This document shows, one piece after another, positions 57,811 through 64,000 of a stretch of DNA of 64,000 bases; positions within the stretch are counted from its first letter, which is position 1, and each line of letters begins with the position of its first letter. The stretch is taken from positions 124,001-188,000 of the forward strand of contig JAWPHD010003279.1 in NCBI GenBank assembly GCA_037043455.1. The letters run 5' to 3'. The notes below the pieces were generated by a model. The model was not told the DNA's origin. It ran no database searches and saw only the letters and a program-made list of their open reading frames with translations. Source of the stretch: Cyrtodaria siliqua (Eukaryota; Mollusca; Bivalvia; Adapedonta; Hiatellidae). Both the position numbers and the translations under genes were made by a program.

Positions 57811-58005
57811 ATGTATACAATTCTTTTTATATTTGGTCTTTTTAACGACTCTACAGTATCGGGAGAGGTGCAGAAAACCAGTGCTTGTGCTCTAGATAAA
57901 GGTGCCCAAGAGGACAAAGGTGCTTGTCCAGAGAAAGATGATTGTCTAGAGAAAGTTGCTTGTCCAGAGAAAGGTACTTCAGAGAAAGGTGCTTGTTCAG
58001 AGTAA
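57811..58005 (+). CDS. small Cys-rich repeat protein, possibly secreted
   Basis: From ATG 57811 the 64 residues start with a hydrophobic stretch, MYTILFIFGLFNDSTVSG, which could be a signal peptide. A Lys/Glu/Cys repeat follows: KGACPEKDDC, LEKVACPEKG, TSEKGACSE. The repeat is a 15-18-bp tandem expansion at DNA level, so the frame could be accidental. The next frame carries a BEN-like domain, so this may instead be a frameshifted linker. Confidence 0.35.
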   Translation: MYTILFIFGLFNDSTVSGEVQKTSACALDKGAQEDKGACPEKDDCLEKVACPEKGTSEKGACSE

Positions 58006-58009
58006 GATC

Positions 58010-58243
58010 TTGGTGAACAGGCGCCACCTTTTCAGGGCCAGGCAAACAGCCAAAGACACAGTGAAATTCGCACTGAACCTAGTCGAATTGCTTTTAACAC
58101 CAGAGGAGTGCCTCGACCTGACAATATATGCCATGGCGAACGGTAGGAAGCCACTGAACGACAACAAAAGGCGGGCGTTAAGGAGTAAGTACTCTATTTT
58201 CACAGAATTCCTTAAACACTACACTAAAGCCCTGAATTATTAA
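58010..58243 (+). pseudogene. BEN-like domain remnant
   Basis: The frame reads ARQTAKDTVKFALNLVELLL, TPEECLDLTIYAMANGRKPL and NDNKRRALRSKYSIFTEFLK. The FALNLV-LL-T-EE pattern, a Gly, then a Lys-Ala-Leu helix resembles the C-terminal half of a BEN DNA-binding domain. No proper start in this frame and the upstream Cys repeat is in another frame. Recognition is from memory of the pattern. Confidence 0.4.
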
Positions 58244-58720
58244 TACCTATAAAATATAGTGAAAATAAACTACCAACTTGAGCAAAAGGATTCGTCAGTG
58301 ATAGATATTTGGTCTTTTCTAAAGGCAATCATGTTTTTGCTTAAATCTGTATCTGGGTTTGATGTATGTAGCTTTTTGCACATACTCCAAAACTTGTACT
58401 ACATACAGAGATGCCAACCACTACGATTTGTCCGTATTGTATACGAATTTCTATTCCATTTACCCCACTACGACCAGTTTGCATGCAACTACGAATTTCG
58501 TTGTGATCGTGAAAAAAATATTTTTTTGGTCCGCATTTTGGTCCTGTGATTCCGAACTATAGCATAGCCCACACAGTCTTGTCATATGCAGACGCCGATT
58601 GGTGCAATTTAGCCCACTCCTTCCCTCTCCACCAATGAAAACGCTTGTTTCAATTTTGTGTTCTGATGCACTTGGCAATATGGCGACGATGAGTTACCAT
58701 TAGACACATTGACACGCGCG
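58244..58720. other. no recognised gene
   Basis: Open frames are short and without motif. It directly precedes the hAT gene and may include its 5' end, but I cannot identify a terminal repeat. Confidence 0.35.
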
Positions 58721-58723
58721 AAA

Positions 58724-61400
58724 ATGGAAACAACTGGGAAAAATAATCAGAAATTCAGCGACAAATATACGGCAATATGGCCATGTATAGTTCCGTCAAG
58801 GAAGGGAGTCCACTACGCTTTGTGCACAGTATGCCACTGTGATATTTCCGTTCGTCACAGTGGTCAGTACGACGTGAAAATACATGTTGCTTCCCCAAAG
58901 CACCGGGATATTTTGAAGGTTACTACTTAGACTCATTCACTTCAGAAATTTTTCATACGAGAGAGATCAACGGACAACAGTATAATCAAGGCAGAGTGTC
59001 TAATGGTAAATTTTTTGGTCGAACATAATCTTCCGGTCGCCATATCGGACCACTTTTCTCCTCTCATGCAAGCGATGTTTCCTGACAGAAAAATCGCCAG
59101 CTCTTTTGTTAGCAAACGGACAAAGACGACACATATCATACATGAACTGGCGAAGGATTGCGTGCACAATATGTCGGCAATTATTGAAAACAACGTCTTC
59201 AGTATTGCCACTGATGGGAGCAGTGACCGTGCGTATCAAAATCAGTTGTATCCCATTGTGATACGTTACTACGACAAAACTGTGGGAAAAGTCATGACGG
59301 GGCTACCAAGCCTACCGGCTTGCGAGGGAGCTAGCACAGGAGAGAACATTTTTGAACTATTGGACAATGAAATCTCAAAGCATTCGGAGTGGAGAAAATG
59401 TATAGCATTTTGTAGTGACAACGCTAATGTGATGATGGGCAAACACAAAGGAGTTGCCGGTCGCATTATCAAACAAGAGGTCAATGACCTTGAAGCTCTA
59501 CTGATTGATTTAGATTTCAGGAAGTAGTCGCTACAAACTTATTTGAAAATTTATTTTTAGCCGTGGCGGCCATCTTGAATTTCCGGCCGACCTGAAATTT
59601 TGCTAGGATCAATTAGACATCAAGAGCAACATTCCTGTGAAGTTTCATGAAAATCCGTCTAGTAGTTTCAGAGAAGTAGTCGCTACAAGTTTTCATTATA
59701 TAACTCTATGTAAACAAAGATGGCCGCTGACAGCCATGTTTAACATCGAATCAAAACGATTTTTGACAAGGATCAACATCATGTCATGCTGATCATTTAA
59801 GAAAAAGTCCCATATCAATATCGCTTATAGTTTTCAAGAAGTAGTCGCTACAAACTTGTATCTTGAAAATCTATTTATAGCCATGGCTGCCATCTTGAAT
59901 TTCCGGCAGACCTAAAAAAAATCTGGGATCAATTAGACATCAAGAGCAACATTCCTGTGAAGTTTCATAAAAAATCATCAAGTAGTTTCAGAGGAGTAGT
60001 CGCTACAAGTTTTTACTATATAAATCTATGTAAACAAAGATGTCCGCTAGCGGCCATGTTTAAAGTCGCATTGAAATAAATTTCGACAAGAATCAACATC
60101 ATGTCATGCTGATCATTTTAGAAAACGTCCCATATCAATATCACTTACAGTTTTCAAGAAGTAGTCGTTACAAATTTATTTATTTTAAATCTATTTTTAG
60201 CTGTGGCGGCCATCTTGAATTTCCGGCCAGCCTGAAATTTTTCTAGGATCAACTAGACATCAAGAGCAACATTCCTGTGAAGTTTCATGAACATCCGTCA
60301 AGTAGTTTCAGAGAAGTAGTCGCTACAAGTGTTTATTATATAACTCTATGTAAACAAAGATGGCCACTGGCAGCCATGTTTAACATCGAATCAAAATAAT
60401 GTTTGACTAGGATCAACACCATGTCATGCTGATCATTTTAGAAAAAGTCCCATATCAATATCACTTATAGTTTTCAAGAAGTAGTCGCTACAAACTTATT
60501 TTTTAAAAATCTATTTTTAGCTGTGGCGGCCATCTTGAATTTCTGGCCGACCTGAAATTTTGCTAGGATCTATTAGACGTCAAGAGCAACATTCCTATAA
60601 AGTTTCATTAAAATCCGCCAAGTAGTTTCAGAGGAGTAGTCGCTACAAGTTTTTACTATATAACTCTATGTAAACAAAGATGGCCACTGGCAGCCATGTT
60701 TAACGTCGAATCAAAACAATTTTTGACAAGGATCAACATCATGTCATGCTGATCATTTAAGAAAATGTCCCATATCAATATCACTTATAGTTTTCAAGAA
60801 GTAGTCGCTACAAACTTGTATTTTAAAAATTTATTTTTAGCTTTGGTGGCCATCTTGGATTTCACATCAACATGAATTTTTGCTAGGATCAACTAGACTT
60901 CATGGGCAACATTTCTGTAAAGTTTCATGAATATCCATCAAGTAGTTTCAGAGGAGTAGTCGCTACAAATAAAAGTTTACGGACAGACGGACGGACGGAC
61001 GGACAGACGGACGACGGACGCCGCACCACGGCATAAGCTCTGCTGATCTCTGATCAGTAGAGCTTAAAACACAATAGATCTTTGTGACCGGCTGCACATG
61101 TCATTTGTGTCACCTTGCAGCATCTAAGCAGCTGCACAAGTACATTCTGTGGTAAAAATCGACGAGATACTTGTTGCCATTTATTACTACATGGACAAGA
61201 GCGCGAAGAGAACAAAGAATTTCAAGGAATGCCAGAAAGTGTTTGGCAAGGACACTTTGAGAATTCTGAAGCACACGAACACTCGCTGGCTGTCACTTGC
61301 AACATCTATCGACAGACTTCTGGATATGTGGGATCCATTGACAGAGTTTTTTCACCAATAGTCTGAGAGCAAGACGAGCAGTGCCAAAAGATAGAAGCTA
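58724..61400 (+). pseudogene. hAT-type transposase, broken, split by an inserted repeat
   Basis: ATG at 58724. A BED-like zinc finger has WPCIVPSRKGVHYALCTVCH, then H and SPKH. After one in-frame TAG (58928-58930) the same frame continues with LVEHNLPVAISDHFSPLMQA, ELAKDCVHNMSAIIENN, SIATDGSSDR and IAFCSDNANVMMGKHKGVAG. DGSSDR and CSDNANVM are catalytic-core segments of hAT enzymes. The coding is interrupted at 59472 by a 1.6-kb hairpin-ended repeat and resumes at about 61072 with FVTGCTCHLCHLAASK, another frameshift, then KHTNTRWLSLATSIDRLLDM and further stops, before a CT array at 61408. The C-terminal dimerisation region is not seen. Dead. Confidence 0.75.
59472..61065 (-). mobile_element. 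hairpin-ended dispersed element inserted in the hAT gene
   Basis: Minus-strand copy of 18342-21106. On the minus strand it starts AGCTCTACTGATCAGAGATC, has a GTCCGTCCGTCCGTC run and four units with GTAGCGACTACTCCTCTGA. It ends CAGTAGAGCTTCAAGGTCAT, TGACCT, CTTGTT. The interrupted transposase frame gives both boundaries within a few bases. No clear target duplication. Confidence 0.85.
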
Positions 61401-61407
61401 GTGGAAA

Positions 61408-61487
61408 AGGCTGTCTCTCTCTCTGTCTCTCTCTCTCTGTCTCTCTCTCTCTCTGTCTCTCTCTCTCTCTGTCTCTCTCTCTCTCTG

Positions 61488-61519
<32 letters not shown>

Positions 61520-61615
61520 TCTGTCTCTCTCTCTCTCTGTCTCTCTCTCTCTCTGTCTCTCTCTCTCTCTGTCTCTCTCTCTCTCTCTGTCTCTCTCTCT
61601 CTCTCTGTCTCTCTC

Positions 61616-61659
<44 letters not shown>

Positions 61660-61690
61660 TCTGTCTCTCTCTCTCTCTCTCTGTCCGTCT
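61408..61690. repeat. CT-rich array, (CTCTCTGT)n
   Basis: About 280 bp of CTCTCTCTCTCTGTCTCT variants, a strongly polypurine/polypyrimidine tract. The frame it opens is an artefact. It sits in the decayed hAT coding sequence. Confidence 0.95.
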
Positions 61691-63028
61691 TGTCTCTATA
61701 AAAACCCTATAGTTTAATTATAATCATTCGAATTACAGTTACGTTAGCTCTACGGTATTAGTATCCGTGTACTATATACACATACTTTTATATATAATGT
61801 TATTTTTATTCTATTGTGTGTATGTCGCATACAAATGTATAGCTACATATATGAAGACTTGCTATATTTTACAATTTTGAGTTTGAATAAGTATCGGTTT
61901 CCTCCTGTTAAACAGTTCATGCATTTTTGTTGCAAACAACTATAATTAAATTATATGTCACTGTAAAACATAACCAATTCATATTTTCGATATGTGTTGT
62001 TTTACATACTGATAATATCTATGTAGATCTATCTAGTTTTCTTGAATCTATAGTGTACTGTTTCTCACGACGTGCAGAAATAACGCTTCCCCTGTAATTT
62101 CTACGGCTTTCCTTACACAAAATACTGGTGTTGGAAACGAAGCAATAAAACGTTTATTTTCTGTTTTATTTCTGTTTTTATTATTGTTATGTGTTAATAG
62201 TACCATATATTATGAAATAAAACAATAAATAATGAACTATTAAGGCATTGTTATCCTTTAACTGTCTCCGAAACTGAACCGGGAATTGCCAAAACCAGTC
62301 AAATTATTGTGAAAAAACACCAATATTCAACACTTAATTAAACTACTTCCTTTTTTTTTCTTAACATTTTTTTTAGTGATTATGGAACTTAATGTTCTAG
62401 AAATGTTCACGAACTGTCCTTGAGTATAAGAACAGACTTTCGCAGGGGTTCATCTTCATTATTTAAACCAATCTTTACTACTATTAACAAACATATATAT
62501 GATAATCTTTATTGCAAGAACAGTTTAATATAATAACATTATCTGGAGTTTAAAAGCCCATTTCTTCATTTATATTTGCAAAGAAAGCAGGTTATGACAC
62601 CTGAGTGTGATTCTGACAAAATTGCAAATAAAATACAGACGCCATTCTTTTGAGTTTTTGGCGGTAAAATGGCAGTCCAACTGAAGATTGTGCTTGCATC
62701 ATTTAATAATTAAATGTAAGTGTTTTGTGACAATACTTGAATTACTTATTGTGTTAAACATCTTATACATTTAATAGTTGTATTTGAAAGATGATATTTC
62801 TAAATGTAGTCTTTAGAAACAGTATTTTAAAATGAAACCCCTATTGTCATGTGTTTTCGGGGATTGACTTTAATTTTTTGTTGCAGACAGAAAAATGGTA
62901 TTCAGCACAGCAGATATTATTTCATTTCAGTATCGTATGTAACATTTCACCAAGGTTGACCAGGCATTCTGAATGTTCAATTAATGAATTGTTCTTTACT
63001 GTTATGTAGGTTAAATTAGTGGCCAAGG
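61691..63028. other. no recognised gene
   Basis: AT-rich. 62385-62460 (TGTTCTAGAAATGTTCACGA ... TTTCGCAGGGG) resembles the edge of the foldback field at 63640. Confidence 0.4.
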
Positions 63029-63029
63029 G

Positions 63030-63645
63030 AGTTCTGGAACTGTGCAGGAACTGTTCTGGATAGATTGTTCAAGAACTGTTCTTGAACTGTGCTTCATCTG
63101 TTCATGAGCAGTTCTAGAATGGTGTATGAACGTTAAATGAGACAAAATTTCTAGAACTTATGTTCAAGAACAGTTCTAGAACTATGTTACTGGAACTGTT
63201 CAAGAACAGTTCCAGTATAGTTCTAGAACTATTCTAGAACAGTTCCAGTACAGATCGTTCTGGAACAGTTCTAGAACAGTTCCAGTACAGATAGTTCTAG
63301 AACTGTGCTTCATCTGTTCTTGAGCAGTTCTAGAACTGTGCATGAACGTTAAATGAGACAAATTTTCTAGAGAATATGTTCAAGAACAGTTCTAAGAACA
63401 GTTCAAGTACAGATAGTTCTGTAACAGTTCTAGAACAGTTCCAGTACAGATAGTTCAAGAACTGTTCTTGAACATAGTTCTAGAACTGTTCTTGAACATA
63501 AGTTCTAGAAAATTTGTCTCATTTAACGTTCACGTACTGCTCTAGAACTGTACCAAAACAGATTAGGTACAGTTCAAGAACAGTTCTTGAACAATCTATC
63601 CAGAACAGTTCAAGAACTGTTCATGAACAGTTCTAGAAAATTTCG
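63030..63645. repeat. foldback field of TTCTAGAAC / GTTCAAGAAC dyads
   Basis: The left arm TGTTCTGGATAGATTGTTCA, AGAACTGTTCTTGAACT is mirrored by AGTTCAAGAACAGTTCTTGA, ACAATCTATCCAGAACA on the right. Between them are nested copies including AACGTTAAATGAGACAAA and its reverse. Built almost wholly from GAAC and GTTC steps at 10-12-bp spacing. Confidence 0.85.
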
Positions 63646-64000
63646 CAGGGGCAAGCTTATGGCAGTAAGTATTCTGTGATTTTTTTTTAATGTTCGGGGT
63701 CTCGCTTCGTGCAAATTGAACATGTCAACTAAGGTCAACTACGAAATTGAAGAACAGGACAAATCATGGCCTATGGGTTTCGCTTCGCGAAGCGTACCAA
63801 AATATTATTGTTTTATTTATAAAATTAATGTTCGGGGCTTAGCTTCGGGCGAAGCTCAATACTTTGTAATCATTAAATGTTCACGAATTACATAAGTTTA
63901 CTCCGGACTACATGTACAGTAACATAGCTAGGCCCAAATGACAGCATAGGCCTATGGTTGGGGGCGTGGAGGCATGAACCTCCGGACTTTTTATTTCGTT
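63646..64000. other. no recognised gene; small repeated phrase
   Basis: TTAATGTTCGGGG recurs at 63690 and 63829, each followed by a GCTTCG phrase. No gene to the window end. Confidence 0.4.

Noticed and set aside
61401..61712. 103-residue Ser/Leu open frame
   Set aside because: CT-rich simple repeat.

Overview
The window looks like repeat-rich nuclear DNA of an invertebrate, most likely a bivalve mollusc. It is AT-rich by eye, coding sequence is sparse and split by introns, and there are many minisatellites, tRNA-derived SINEs, non-LTR retrotransposon pieces and foldback elements. Several repeat families have a look I associate with bivalve genomes: units opening with runs of TCCGTCCGT followed by 'CTCCTCTGAAAC' blocks, and units ending in a hairpin plus CTTGTT. 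The assignment rests on family resemblance, not a search. There is no bacterial-style gene organisation.

Layout. 1-3050: three minisatellite fields. 3830-5720 and 26060-29760: two copies, in opposite orientation, of a compound repeat built from a tRNA-Ser-derived SINE, a minisatellite and a 14-bp TTATTTGTTATTAC-type array. 5800-8290: a dispersed element with internal tandem units. 8547-11400: a decayed gene with an N-terminal unknown domain, an Ig-like domain and a protein kinase domain; a 26-bp minisatellite has grown out of its ATP-binding loop, and its 3' end is tandemly duplicated and split by a 1445-bp palindromic transposon with a 9-bp target duplication. 13500-21115: tandem and dispersed repeats, a Harbinger-like MITE and a palindromic minisatellite. 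21180-25600: SINEs, a broken integrase-core gene on the minus strand and pieces of a LINE. 31310-36351: two probable exons of a coiled-coil protein with a decayed LINE in the intron between them; that LINE carries a 354-bp tandem duplication of its reverse transcriptase core.

42407-48686 is the most interesting object: a 6.28-kb DNA transposon with about 500-bp terminal inverted repeats. Each repeat contains a conserved promoter-like stretch and an untranslated first exon ending in a good splice donor. Inside lie a spliced C2H2 zinc-finger gene on the plus strand and an unrecognised gene on the minus strand, each with a splice acceptor just before its ATG. The simplest reading is that one promoter-exon cassette, duplicated by the inverted-repeat structure, drives both convergent genes. 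I recognise no transposase in it.

48692-64000: scattered repeats, three candidate small exons, a LINE 3' fragment, a possible BEN-domain remnant, a decayed hAT-type transposase gene split by a hairpin-ended repeat (59472-61065), a long CT-rich array, and a foldback field dense in TTCTAGAA dyads. Most coding features are dead mobile-element genes; the best candidates for living host sequence are the small exons, all of which need transcript support.
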